52,760 nt of DNA from Trichomonas tenax (lineage: Eukaryota > Parabasalia > Trichomonadida > Trichomonadidae). Within the stretch, counting starts at the first letter, position 1; every line of letters starts with the position of its first letter. A program made the translations under genes and the position numbers. Location: contig JALKBU010000270.1 of NCBI GenBank assembly GCA_023091735.1, positions 1 to 52,760 on the forward strand, in the 5' to 3' direction. The notes beneath the pieces are model-generated. The model did no database searches and was not told where the DNA came from. It worked only from the letters and a program-made list of their open reading frames with translations. Of this stretch, positions 16,562 through 25,778 are shown one piece after another.

Positions 16562-18397
16562 TTATTTCTTGCCCTTCTTACCCTTTGCCGACGGCGGTTC
16601 TGGATCTTCTGTCATCGTTTCTATGTCAGCAACTTCGTCAACTGCCTGAACACCCACCTCAGTCTTCTCTCTTACTAATATGGAATTTGCACTGAAGTTT
16701 AGTTTTCCGATTGAGTAAACCAAGTCCTTTTCATAATCACATAAGTTATCAGACAGCGTTTGCTTAAGACCAGCGATCACACTTTGAGCGATCTTGAGTA
16801 TTTTCTCTCTTGCATTCATCCTTCCACTCAACTCTGCATTGGTGCTTAGCGCACACAGTACTTCAGTCTTTGATGACAGGTACCTCCTCTTTGGATCTTT
16901 TCCATCGTTTCGCCCAAGGGATTGTGCGTGGCCTTCTATGATCTTATCAAGTTTATCAGTGCTCCTCGAAGTGCCAATCGTTTTCCTAGTCTTCCTTCTC
17001 CTTGGCTTCATATCCTGGTTTTGATCTGGTGGTGCGACAACCTTTGGCTTTAGCTTTTCGTCATTTGCAAGAGCAGTGACTTCGCTCACGAACTTCTTAG
17101 ACACGTCATCTTCTTGACCTTTTATTATAGATACTCCTATTTCATTATTGATTGCTGAAAGAGTGTTGATTACAGCTTTGTTGTGGTCAATGGATGCAAC
17201 AAGTTTAGCGTGCTCGGCAACAAGAGCGTTATATTTTCGCATTTCAGCATCAAACCGCTCTCTCTTTTTGACAATTTCAAAATTCATTTTCTGAATGTCC
17301 AAAGAAATCTTATTTGAACTCTCGTTTTTCACATCAATCTGTCTCTGAAGATCACTTATCTTCTTTATATTTCGATTATAGTCGTCAATTGTTTTCGTGC
17401 TCTTCTCAAAGCCATCCGATGCGAACTGTATATTCGAGAGCTCTTGCAGCTGTGACCTAAGATTCGATAAGTTAGTCTTTTCTTCCTCGATAAACGTTTT
17501 CACATTTTCTATTTCTTCTTCGATGTTTTCCCTTTTAATTTGCGAAACAAAGTTGGAATCATTGCTGATTTCATCGAATGACACAGTGCTTTCTGGTGTT
17601 TGTGTGAAAAACCCACGCGAGTTGAAGTCATCGAGTGCACTGTGATTGATTTTTATCATTTTTTGATACGTTTGGATCAAGTTTCGAAGAGTGTTAAGTG
17701 TGATATCTTTTGATAGACGCCTCTTTGAGAATGGGTCGTCAATCATTTCAGCCTCCATTTTAACTAAACGCTCGTTTTCTTCTAAGAGAAGTTTGTATTG
17801 ACTAAAAGCGTCAATCCGTGTGTCATTCTTTCTTTTCTGCTCTATTTCCGTTTCGATACTCTCCTGTATCTTGTTCAGTCTGTTAGAATACGAATACACA
17901 CACTCTTCCATTCTTTTGAATAATAAATCGAGAAGAAGGAAGAATTTATCCGATTCAGTGTGGTCAGATTCAAGAATCATATCGAGTTTTCCAGGGAAAC
18001 TGACTTTTTGGTACTTGGAACGCAGCTCTTCGTATTCTTTAATATCTGCAATGATATCATCGACGTTTTTATTCTCGAAAATGAAGTCAGGGATGCGATA
18101 GAACTCCGTTTCGATCATCAATTTGTCGTAATCTTTGATCTGTCGCTCATATCTTTCTGTGAATTTTTGTAATACCTTTTCTTTTTCCGAATTTTCTATC
18201 CACGTGTTGATTATTTCCTGTTTCTGCGACTTCCACAGTAGGATGATCTGCTTTATGATGTCGTTTTTCTCTTTCGGCGATGTAGTCGCCATCGCTTGGT
18301 CCAAAAACGAGAAAATGGACTTCGGCGACGTCGATATGAGCTGCAGTGGCGGCAGTGAAGGTCTCGCGGACAGAGGTGCGTGAAGACTCAGTGCCAT
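16562..18397 (-). CDS. long coiled-coil protein with lysine-rich tail
   Basis: 611 residues; the likely start is the first ATG, or the internal Met-36 (MATTSPKEKND). Residues ~60-470 are heptad-rich coiled coil with many Glu, Lys, Asn and Ile (for example RENIEEEIENVKTFIEEEKT and SDLQRQIDVKNESSNKISLD). A basic segment KPRRRKTRKTIGTSRS follows, then a region with EVGVQAVDEVADIETMTEDP and the C-terminal GKKGKK. There is no membrane segment. The general form resembles cytoskeletal, basal-body or flagellar-axoneme coiled-coil proteins, but no specific homology can be claimed. It is a real gene by its length and uniform coding character. Confidence 0.8.
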   Translation of the reverse strand: MALSLHAPLSARPSLPPLQLISTSPKSIFSFLDQAMATTSPKEKNDIIKQIILLWKSQKQEIINTWIENSEKEKVLQKFTERYERQIKDYDKLMIETEFYRIPDFIFENKNVDDIIADIKEYEELRSKYQKVSFPGKLDMILESDHTESDKFFLLLDLLFKRMEECVYSYSNRLNKIQESIETEIEQKRKNDTRIDAFSQYKLLLEENERLVKMEAEMIDDPFSKRRLSKDITLNTLRNLIQTYQKMIKINHSALDDFNSRGFFTQTPESTVSFDEISNDSNFVSQIKRENIEEEIENVKTFIEEEKTNLSNLRSQLQELSNIQFASDGFEKSTKTIDDYNRNIKKISDLQRQIDVKNESSNKISLDIQKMNFEIVKKRERFDAEMRKYNALVAEHAKLVASIDHNKAVINTLSAINNEIGVSIIKGQEDDVSKKFVSEVTALANDEKLKPKVVAPPDQNQDMKPRRRKTRKTIGTSRSTDKLDKIIEGHAQSLGRNDGKDPKRRYLSSKTEVLCALSTNAELSGRMNAREKILKIAQSVIAGLKQTLSDNLCDYEKDLVYSIGKLNFSANSILVREKTEVGVQAVDEVADIETMTEDPEPPSAKGKKGKK

Positions 18398-18479
18398 TTG
18401 TGGGTTTAAACAAATTTCAACGGATTTGATTTTTTTTCTCTGTTACAAAAATAAATAAACAAATAGATTTATAACAAAA

Positions 18480-19895
18480 TTACATTTCTGGTTCAATGAT
18501 GCGATCACATGATTCGTAGACTCTCATGCAAAGGATCAAGTTTGCAATGAGACCAATTAGTATGAATAACAAAGCAAGAATTAATAATATGATGCCGAAT
18601 ATACTCCAATGAAGTTTCCTTGGAGGAGTTGATGCAGTGGGCGTGGCGGAACTCGTAGGGAAGGGCGTGAACATAGCTGATGGAGTGAACATCGATGTAG
18701 GCGGGAATGGACTTCTTGAAGGCGAAGGTGATCGCGAAGGTGTGGGCGATGTCTTAGGAGTTGTGGCAGGTGTATTGACAGGAGTCGTTCCTGGCGTGGT
18801 TGCCGGTGTGTGCATAGGTGTATCCTTCGGTGTAGGGTATGGCGTGTGAGTCGTTTCTGGCGTGGAAATAGGCGTCGTGGATGGCGTTTCGTATGGAGCT
18901 GTGTTCTGTGGAGTGTCCTTCGGCGTGGTGAAAGGTGTCGTTGAAGGTGTGTCTTTTGGCGTTTCACGCGGTGTAGTAGCCGGAGTATCTGCAGGCGTAT
19001 TCATCGGCGTCGTTGCCGGCGTTGTCATCGGTGTAGGAAAGGCTGTTCGAATCGGTGAAAACGTCGCTGATGGTGCTTTGATAATTGTTTTCTGATCATT
19101 GTCTGTAATCGGGTAGATATCGTATTTGGATCTGGATATATTGATGTTTGAAGCAATGTCTTCTGAATATAAATATATTGTTTCTATTCCAATATTTTGA
19201 CCTTGCACAAGGCAAGACATCGGTTTCGATCCATTGCAATACCGAAACATGAGAATAATAAGTTCGATCTGTCCTTGAAAATATTTAACGTAACATCCTC
19301 CAGCGACACCATTGGCAGAGCAATAGGAGAAGTTGATACGCCTGAGTCTTATATTCGAGTCTGCGGCATCAGCCACATAATTTATCGCTCCTCCGTTATT
19401 TCCAGAAGTGCAATTCTCAAAAATAACCGAGTCGACGACGAAATTCACAGCCTCAGAGGCGTAGATTCCTCCGCCATCACCAGTTACATGGCATTGAGTG
19501 AAGTTGGTTGTGAAAACTTTGACATCCCAGCCATTTGAGTAAATGGCGCCGCCGGAGCCTGAGTATGTAATAGATGTAAAATTGCACCTTACGCATTTGA
19601 AATTCGCAGTTAGAGCTTGTCTTGACGTGAATATTTCCCACCAAATCGAATTATCGACAGCATCGCTAAGGTGGACGATATTATTTGTAAATTTTGAGAA
19701 TTGGCACTTATCCATACGCAATTTATTTCCGGGATTCGAATATAAGAATGTATTCGCGAAATTTGATATCTTGCATTGGCTTATACTGAGTTTGGACCGT
19801 GAATACGCATATGACTTCATGATAAATGGAGATCCATTTACATATTCACTCAAGATAAGCCCAGTTAGAGTTGTGTTCGCCCTGGGCTTACTCAT
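18480..19895 (-). CDS. Pmp-like surface protein with Thr-Pro repeats and C-terminal membrane anchor
   Basis: 471 residues. Residues ~30-250 carry short beta-helix-type repeats with GGAIYS, GGGIYA and GGAINY motifs and many Asn/Cys, as in Chlamydia-type polymorphic membrane proteins, a family expanded in trichomonads. A Thr-Pro stalk follows at ~285-420 (TPATTPMNTPADTPATTP style, four-residue period). A single transmembrane helix (IFGIILLILALLFILIGLI) and a short cytoplasmic tail (CMRVYESCDRIIEPEM) end it. This predicts a type I surface protein with an O-glycosylated stalk. No signal peptide is visible at the start, so the true N-terminus may lie elsewhere or be cryptic. A similar gene diverges at 20238. 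Confidence 0.82.
   Translation of the reverse strand: MSKPRANTTLTGLILSEYVNGSPFIMKSYAYSRSKLSISQCKISNFANTFLYSNPGNKLRMDKCQFSKFTNNIVHLSDAVDNSIWWEIFTSRQALTANFKCVRCNFTSITYSGSGGAIYSNGWDVKVFTTNFTQCHVTGDGGGIYASEAVNFVVDSVIFENCTSGNNGGAINYVADAADSNIRLRRINFSYCSANGVAGGCYVKYFQGQIELIILMFRYCNGSKPMSCLVQGQNIGIETIYLYSEDIASNINISRSKYDIYPITDNDQKTIIKAPSATFSPIRTAFPTPMTTPATTPMNTPADTPATTPRETPKDTPSTTPFTTPKDTPQNTAPYETPSTTPISTPETTHTPYPTPKDTPMHTPATTPGTTPVNTPATTPKTSPTPSRSPSPSRSPFPPTSMFTPSAMFTPFPTSSATPTASTPPRKLHWSIFGIILLILALLFILIGLIANLILCMRVYESCDRIIEPEM
18640..19050 (-). repeat. imperfect 12-bp minisatellite encoding the Thr-Pro stalk
   Basis: The coding DNA repeats in units of about 12 bases (plus-strand forms GGCGTGGTTGCC, GGTGTATCC and similar), giving TTPx tetrads. 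The opposite strand reads as long Val-Gly frames, which are shadows. A second, shorter stalk of the same kind occurs at 35895-36050. Length change by slippage is likely. Confidence 0.8.
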
Positions 19896-20237
19896 GATTT
19901 AGAAATTTAAAACGTCACCTAAAAATTTTATTTAATCGCATCAGCGTTCTGTCAACAAACAGACTTTAGACACGAAATAACGCTATTTCATCAGTAAAAA
20001 TCCCCAAAATCTGCACTTTTTTCATTTTTTAATCAAATTTTGAGCCTTTTACTATCATATCATTTGTAAAAATTGTTTAACTTTAAAAATACTCTCTATG
20101 CATCAATTTTTAAAAATAATTTATAAAATGAATCCCTATTTATTTTTTATACACCCTGTTTTTTCCCTGTCATTTTTTGACACAACCCCCTATTTTGCCC
20201 CTAAATAAAAGCATAAGTCACCTTTTTATATAATATA
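19896..20237. promoter_or_regulatory. 342-bp divergent promoter region of two Pmp-like genes, with Inr at 20218
   Basis: AT-rich and without a frame. TCACCTTTTTATATAAT at 20218-20234, ending just before the ATG at 20238, matches the Inr. No equally clear Inr is seen before the ATG at 19895 on the other strand. Confidence 0.6.
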
Positions 20238-21497
20238 ATGACAATCAACTTAACTCTTCAGCACTTAACATTGAAGAACATGATTAGTCACTCGGCATTT
20301 ATCACGCCGACGAACCAACGGAATATCGCGATTAAATCCATTTTTGCAACAAAATTAACAAAGAATTTTCTCTCTGGTAAAGCAAATACATTCAACATGT
20401 TTATTTCCAATTCGAAATTTACTCATTCATTGAATTCTGTGATTAAATTGGACAAAGACGAATATAAAGATCAAATTTACAAAGATAAACAAGTTCTGCA
20501 TAGCGATTCAACTCTGATCAACTGCATTTTCGAATATTGCGAGTCTGATAAAGGCGCTGCTATCAAAGCTGACACAGAAGCAATAAAATTAAATGTTGAT
20601 TATTGCTTATTCCGTCACTGCCTCGCCCATCATGCTGGTGGTGCGATCTGCGTGCTCTCAGCTGGCATCAATCTCGTAGCCTCGTGCTTCCATAACTGCA
20701 CTTGCCAAATTTTCGGACAAGCAATCCATATCCAAGGCTCTGGATACGATGAAACTGACCCAGAATTTGTAAATGAGACAGTGTTCTTCAGGTGCTCATA
20801 TGAAGACTTCCAAACTAGAAGAAATGCGGGTGCATTTTATTCAATGAACGCTCTCATCGATTTGAACTATGCAAACTTCACTCGCTGTGTCTCTATAAGA
20901 AATGGAGCTGGTGTTACAACGTTTATGACTCTTACCCAAATTCATTACAGTAATTTCGCGGAAAACACCGGCACACAGACAGTTGATATGAACCACGCAA
21001 CGAAACTTGCGACGATTGACTCGTGCAACTTTATTTCAAACCAAGCTGCCAATAACGACAGACAGCCAATTATCTCTTGTTGCTCCACCACCATGATCAG
21101 CCAATGCTATATCGAAAAGAACACCAAACCATTCGTTGACAGAACTACAGGCCCGCCATATATAATCACAATTTCCAATTGCATCTATGATTCTCTCGGT
21201 CCAAGTCCAACTAATGAGATCACTGTGCAAGCGTGCGTAAACCTTGGCGTTAACGATCACCCATATTCTTTGTCATTCAAGCGTCCAAATCACTGCATCA
21301 TCAAACCAAAGATGCAATCATTAGATGGATTCTCGTCACTGGTAATTCTCCTCATTTCTGCCGGTATTATTGCAATTCACCTCATGTTCATCCATCCGCT
21401 CTTCCTGTATAAAGTCTTTTCGAGGCTCATTTCAGGCGACGAAAGTCAGCGCAGGCGTCGTAGATTTGCAAAGAAGCGTATTGAAAATGAGGACTGA
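20238..21497 (+). CDS. Pmp-like surface protein without stalk
   Basis: 419 residues. Residues 1-345 form beta-helix-type repeats rich in Asn, Cys, Phe (DYCLFRHCLAHHAGGAICVL; NYANFTRCVSIRNGAG). A single transmembrane helix (SSLVILLISAGIIAIHLMFI) and a very basic cytoplasmic tail (SQRRRRRFAKKRIENED) follow. There is no Thr-Pro stalk, unlike its divergent neighbour, and no obvious signal peptide. The start is supported by an Inr 20 bases upstream. Function is inferred: a surface protein of the trichomonad Pmp type. The two neighbours probably arose by duplication and divergence, but their sequences are far apart. Confidence 0.78.
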   Translation: MTINLTLQHLTLKNMISHSAFITPTNQRNIAIKSIFATKLTKNFLSGKANTFNMFISNSKFTHSLNSVIKLDKDEYKDQIYKDKQVLHSDSTLINCIFEYCESDKGAAIKADTEAIKLNVDYCLFRHCLAHHAGGAICVLSAGINLVASCFHNCTCQIFGQAIHIQGSGYDETDPEFVNETVFFRCSYEDFQTRRNAGAFYSMNALIDLNYANFTRCVSIRNGAGVTTFMTLTQIHYSNFAENTGTQTVDMNHATKLATIDSCNFISNQAANNDRQPIISCCSTTMISQCYIEKNTKPFVDRTTGPPYIITISNCIYDSLGPSPTNEITVQACVNLGVNDHPYSLSFKRPNHCIIKPKMQSLDGFSSLVILLISAGIIAIHLMFIHPLFLYKVFSRLISGDESQRRRRRFAKKRIENED

Positions 21498-21666
21498 AGT
21501 TATACATATATTTGTTGTGCGAATAGATCATTTTTATTTCATATATAAATTCATATGTTTCATAAAGAATATTTACATTTTCAAAAACAAATATTAAAAT
21601 TGAACTAAAATAAACTAACATTGACGTTGCCAGCAGTATGAAGAAGTCGAAAATCAACAATAAAGT

Positions 21667-22170
21667 TCAAACAATTGTATATTTCGTTGGATTCAATATT
21701 TTTCCGAATTTTGAATTTATCTCATCGTCACTGCATACTCTTATAGACCACCTTTTTAATACTTTCTTCGGGACGAATGAAAAGTAATTCTGTAATAATT
21801 CGTTTTTATCTGCTCGTGGAGTAACCAATTCGAACTTTAGCTCCTTTAGACATTTATTTATCCCGCTGATATCTCTCCCGAATATCTTGGAGAGTTTCGC
21901 CACGCAGAATCCGTATTTATTATCATCAAGAAATGCAATTCCTACTGTAAAGCAACGCGTCTTGTTCATTATCCCATCGGACAAGCAGAAGTTGAATACC
22001 TCGTCGAGGACTCTCTTGAATACAAAATGCTTTCGAGATTTGGATATTGTGTTTGTAATCGCTTGTGTTTTCGATATCAGTTCCTCCAAGCAGTCAATGG
22101 AGATGATGTCCGTCAGGCAGCTCGAGAAATCTGTGAATTCGTTGAACTCCGAGATAATTGGTGATTGCAT
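21667..22170 (-). CDS. initiator-binding (IBD) domain-like protein
   Basis: 167 residues. The centre (FNFCLSDGIMNKTRCFTVGI, then YGFCVAKLSKIFGRDISGIN and KCLKELKFELVTPRA) has the pattern of the trichomonad IBP39 initiator-binding domain, a winged helix in which the second helix pair reads the Inr. The C-terminus (FSFVPKKVLKRWSIRVCSDD) follows a typical IBD end. IBP39 itself is ~340 residues with a C-terminal domain that contacts RNA polymerase II; that domain is absent here. This could therefore be a regulatory paralogue that binds DNA without recruiting polymerase. The family call rests on remembered motif pattern, not on a search. Confidence 0.6.
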   Translation of the reverse strand: MQSPIISEFNEFTDFSSCLTDIISIDCLEELISKTQAITNTISKSRKHFVFKRVLDEVFNFCLSDGIMNKTRCFTVGIAFLDDNKYGFCVAKLSKIFGRDISGINKCLKELKFELVTPRADKNELLQNYFSFVPKKVLKRWSIRVCSDDEINSKFGKILNPTKYTIV

Positions 22171-22375
22171 CTTTCAATTTTTTTGATTAAAATCTTATAA
22201 ATATAAAGTTCTAAACCTTTTGGATATATACACATAACTCTTCTATATATGTTTTATATGATAAATTATAAAAATCTAATTCGTGTAATGAGATAAACAC
22301 ACTTTTTATATCTCGGCATTTTTTTGACATTCGATTTTTAAAAAATCGCCAAAACAGGAAAATATCAATCAGCAG

Positions 22376-22510
22376 ATGATTCCGGACAATGTTTGTTCCG
22401 ACGTTTATCGTGATTACCAACTCTTTTCTGACAGTCGTCACCTCAATTTTCTAGCAAATTTTGGAATGATTCTAGATGAAATAGAGCTGTTTCAAATTGA
22501 ATTCCATTAG
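22376..22510 (+). CDS. short open frame, 44 aa, possibly a truncated gene start
   Basis: It encodes MIPDNVCSDVYRDYQLFSDS then RHLNFLANFGMILDEIELFQ and stops at TAG. The residues look like protein rather than random sequence, and TCAATCAGCAG just before the ATG could be an Inr. The following 170 bases hold another frame (from 22497) with ordinary composition (LRTDKKRQVLIICNVHSDED), so this may be the start of a longer gene broken by a shift. No family is recognised. It lies in the ~500-bp gap between the IBD-like and peptidase genes. Confidence 0.35.
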   Translation: MIPDNVCSDVYRDYQLFSDSRHLNFLANFGMILDEIELFQIEFH

Positions 22511-22836
22511 CACCTCAGGCTCACTTCTTTGCATTCAGGGTTTGATGTTATTTGATATGAATTATTTATATTCTAGCCTTGTTAAGCTGAGAACAGATAA
22601 GAAAAGACAAGTTTTGATTATTTGTAATGTTCATTCTGATGAAGACCAAAAATTCAAAATGAAAATAAATCAAATGTAATGAATTGAGCGAGACATTATT
22701 TGCAAAAAGTGATCTATTTAACAAATATATTGCAAATAATGAAGAAAACAAAAAAGTGAGGAACGGCGGTTACTCATTAATATTTTTTTTAGTTTTGATT
22801 TTCTTTTCAGTTTTAGCGCAGAGACTCCCGATCCAC

Positions 22837-24369
22837 ATGCCCAGCATCGGAGAGGAGATGTGGTTCGACCAGGTCCTGGACCACTTCGACTCGACGTCGA
22901 ACAAAATGTGGAAGCAGAGATATTATGTCAACGATACTTACGCAAATAACTCCGAACACAAACTTCCAAATTCACTCGTCGTTTACATCGGCGGAGAGGC
23001 ACCGCTTCTCCACTCTAGCGTCGACAAACTTGAGCCGACACTTCTTGCAAAAGAATTAAATGCGACAATTCTCGGATTAGAGCACAGATTCTTCGGTGCT
23101 TCGACACCACTCGATCTGACAAACGAAAACCTTCGCATTCTCACAATAGAGCAAGCGCTCGCTGATCTTGCCAATTTTATCATCCAAATGAAGCCGAAAT
23201 ACTGCGATCCGGATAACTGCAAAGTCGGAGTCGTTGGTGGTTCGTACCCCGGCGCTCTCTCTTCGTGGTTCCGCCTTCTTTATCCACATGTTGCAGACGC
23301 ATCTTGGGCTTCGTCCGCTCCAGTCAGGGCAAACAACAACTTCACAGAGTACGACCAGCACTGCGCTGATGAAATCAACAAATCTGCAAACGACGGTGGA
23401 GAGTGCCTCGCAAAAACAAGAAAGGCTTTTGTTTATCTCGAAAAGGGCGATTATAAGGCAAACGCTAAGAAGTTCATCGGCGATGACGAACCTCCGGCTG
23501 ACCCCGCAACACTTTATTACATGGTTGCTGATTCTTTGGCAACAGCGGTTCAATACAAATCACAGAGAAAATTCTTAGACCAGCTTTGCACTGAGATGAA
23601 GTCAATATCAATTGATGACGATGAGAAACTCCTTGATGAGCTTGCAAAAATCACGAAAGCAATTAACCAAGATGCAGGTGAAACATTCTGGGACTCGGAT
23701 CTTACAAAGCTTACAAACACATCGAAGGAAGCTGGCACAAAGGATATGCGTGCATGGAACTGGATGACATGCAACCAAGTCGGATGGTTCCAGACAGCAT
23801 CAGGCAGCTTGCGCTCTGATGGCATAAATCTTGACTACTTCGAGAGGCTTTGCAAGGATCTTTTCGACTCTACCCTTCCAAACACATACCAGACAAATCT
23901 TAGGTTCGGTGGAAACGAAGCAACCGGCACATCAACGATATTTGTCAATGGCGGAACAGATCCATGGTCAACAATGTCAATTCTGACACCAGATGCTTCA
24001 ATTAACAGACGCACACTCATTATAGAAAATGGACAGCACTGCGATGATTTACATCAGCCATCATCGAATGATTCCGACAGCTTGACAACAATCCGCAACT
24101 GGGCTCTTAAGAACATGTCTAAGATGCTTCAGATGTATAAGTGCAGCAAGAAGTCTGGAACAGAGGTCCTTGGATCTTGTGTTTGCGCTCCAGACCATGC
24201 TGGTGAGTTTTGCGAGACTGTTATCCCAACAAAGGAGCAGTTCCAGGTTGTTACTGTCGCGTCGGTCATTGTGCCTACGTTCCTGCTCCTTATCATAGGT
24301 GGTATAGTTTGGGTTTGTGGCAAGAAGGAAGATAGCGACTTCGGCGCACGTCCAGCTCTCTATACATAA
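22837..24369 (+). CDS. S28-family serine carboxypeptidase (Pro-X/lysosomal type), membrane anchored
   Basis: About 510 residues from the first in-frame ATG. The same frame is open upstream to 22669 and encodes a good signal-peptide-like segment (YSLIFFLVLIFFSVLAQ) that has no in-frame ATG. Family hallmarks: the N-terminal WFDQVLDHFD, GGEAPL oxyanion region, nucleophile in VVGGSYPGALSSWFRLLYPH, catalytic Asp in NGGTDPWS and His in GQHCDDLHQPS. A Cys-rich EGF-like segment (CVCAPDHAGEFCE) and a transmembrane helix (VTVASVIVPTFLLLIIGGIV) follow, then a short tail. S28 enzymes cleave at prolines in acid compartments or outside the cell. The triad is complete, so the enzyme is probably active if correctly translated. 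The start problem is discussed under findings. Confidence 0.88.
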   Translation: MPSIGEEMWFDQVLDHFDSTSNKMWKQRYYVNDTYANNSEHKLPNSLVVYIGGEAPLLHSSVDKLEPTLLAKELNATILGLEHRFFGASTPLDLTNENLRILTIEQALADLANFIIQMKPKYCDPDNCKVGVVGGSYPGALSSWFRLLYPHVADASWASSAPVRANNNFTEYDQHCADEINKSANDGGECLAKTRKAFVYLEKGDYKANAKKFIGDDEPPADPATLYYMVADSLATAVQYKSQRKFLDQLCTEMKSISIDDDEKLLDELAKITKAINQDAGETFWDSDLTKLTNTSKEAGTKDMRAWNWMTCNQVGWFQTASGSLRSDGINLDYFERLCKDLFDSTLPNTYQTNLRFGGNEATGTSTIFVNGGTDPWSTMSILTPDASINRRTLIIENGQHCDDLHQPSSNDSDSLTTIRNWALKNMSKMLQMYKCSKKSGTEVLGSCVCAPDHAGEFCETVIPTKEQFQVVTVASVIVPTFLLLIIGGIVWVCGKKEDSDFGARPALYT

Positions 24370-24467
24370 TTTTTTATATAATCTCTCCTATTCTAATGAT
24401 TTTTTTTTCTAATAAATACTCATATTTCTAATCGTTCGAAAATTATAACAAAACATTTTTATATACA

Positions 24468-25607
24468 TTATTTCTGCTCATCCTTCTTTGCTTTGAATTC
24501 CTTAATATACTTTCTGGTCACCCTCATGTATTGATCATACTCGGTTCCCCAGTTCTCATCTGTTATTCTATGTCCCTCGCAATCGACGACGTTCTCTATT
24601 TGCGTTCCTTCGACCCAGTTATTGAATGAATCGATGATGATAATCCTGGCGTCTGAATCAATAGCAGATTGGAACATTTTCTTGAAGTGCTCTCCATTGT
24701 TTCTGGGGAGTGAGTCCTGTGTCACAGCATAGTTGTAATAGTAATTATTATTGTTATTGTTGATTGGCATAATCACTGGGATGAACAGAAGCCCGCGCTC
24801 AACGGCATCCTTGTGCATCTTCTTCCAGTCGAAGATTGCCGAAGACCAGCTGTAATTCAAGGTTGTTCTGGATGTCATATATCCATTAAAGCCATTCTCG
24901 AGGATAGAGCCCATCTGTGACAACGTCGAAATGCTAGAAACGAAAAACATCTCCTGGTTCCTTTCGCGTATCAAACCCTGCAAATCTTCAATATCATTTG
25001 GATCCTCAAAGAAAATTATCGGCCTGCCGTCGAACTTGAGGTATATCGGGTGGTAAGCGTACTTGCTCTTGATGTACGTGATGTCGTGGATCAGAGATCC
25101 GTTATTCCGTTCTGGGTAATTCATGATTTCAATTGAAACCGAAATTCCGATTTTGTTTGCTTGCTTAAGTATAATCTGGACAGAGTCGTCGACGAAGCCC
25201 CCATCAATGCTGCGTGGGACCCATTGAACGATAATTCCGTCAATTCCGTGTCTCGCGATCGTGCGCATGTGCGTCTTGACGACAACTTTGTCATGCGACG
25301 AGTATAGTCCGAGTTGTGGCATCAATTCGTTGAGAGAAGTGAAAGGTGGATTTGCATTTTTCTTCAGGGAGAGTTTCGACGTATGATTCCAGTCGCCCCA
25401 CAATTTATCTGTGACAGTGTTCGCGAATCCGGCCCTATAAGTGACCCAGACCTGCTTTTCGAAGTGGCTCATCGGCGGCTCCAGCACAAACTGGTCCCTC
25501 GTCATGAAGATCTTATAGAGTAAGACGAGCTCGAAGACTACGACCGGAAAGAGAAGTCCGTAGCTGTATTTAGACCGCACAAAGTTGCCAAAACGCAATC
25601 GAAACAT
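24468..25607 (-). CDS. GH99-like endo-alpha-mannosidase-family protein, type II membrane
   Basis: 379 residues. A signal anchor at residues ~18-36 (YGLLFPVVVFELVLLYKIF) leads to a luminal GH99-like barrel: LGLYSSHDKVVVKTHMRTIA, IDGIIVQWVPRS, YPERNNGSLIHDITYIKSKY, HPIYLKFDGRPIIFFEDP. The C-terminal strand reads IIDSFNNWVEGTQIENV. This matches the Golgi endo-alpha-1,2-mannosidase family (MANEA), which trims glucosylated mannose from N-glycans. In animals and bacteria the catalytic motif is NEWHEGTQ with two Glu; here the first Glu is Asn. Trichomonads are reported to make non-glucosylated Man5 precursors, so the classical substrate may be missing. Family confident; activity doubtful. Tail to tail with the S28 peptidase. 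Confidence 0.82.
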   Translation of the reverse strand: MFRLRFGNFVRSKYSYGLLFPVVVFELVLLYKIFMTRDQFVLEPPMSHFEKQVWVTYRAGFANTVTDKLWGDWNHTSKLSLKKNANPPFTSLNELMPQLGLYSSHDKVVVKTHMRTIARHGIDGIIVQWVPRSIDGGFVDDSVQIILKQANKIGISVSIEIMNYPERNNGSLIHDITYIKSKYAYHPIYLKFDGRPIIFFEDPNDIEDLQGLIRERNQEMFFVSSISTLSQMGSILENGFNGYMTSRTTLNYSWSSAIFDWKKMHKDAVERGLLFIPVIMPINNNNNNYYYNYAVTQDSLPRNNGEHFKKMFQSAIDSDARIIIIDSFNNWVEGTQIENVVDCEGHRITDENWGTEYDQYMRVTRKYIKEFKAKKDEQK

Positions 25608-25778
25608 TTTTTTGTGTTTTTCTGAATTTCAAAGAGATCAAAAAATAATGTCCCAATGACAGAAGCAATTGAATGGATTCGAAATTGGACTCTTTTTCAA
25701 AATTCTTAAAATTTCATATTTCACAGTTGATCAATAAACAATATATTTACAAAGAAAAACAAACAAAAAACAACAAAG

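Noticed and set aside
18637..19095. Plus-strand Val/Gly-rich open frames
   Set aside because: They are the antisense of the Thr-Pro stalk of the minus-strand Pmp gene.
22211..22441. 76-residue minus-strand frame upstream of the IBD-like gene
   Set aside because: It begins at GTG, not ATG, overlaps the better 44-codon plus-strand frame and has no recognisable content.
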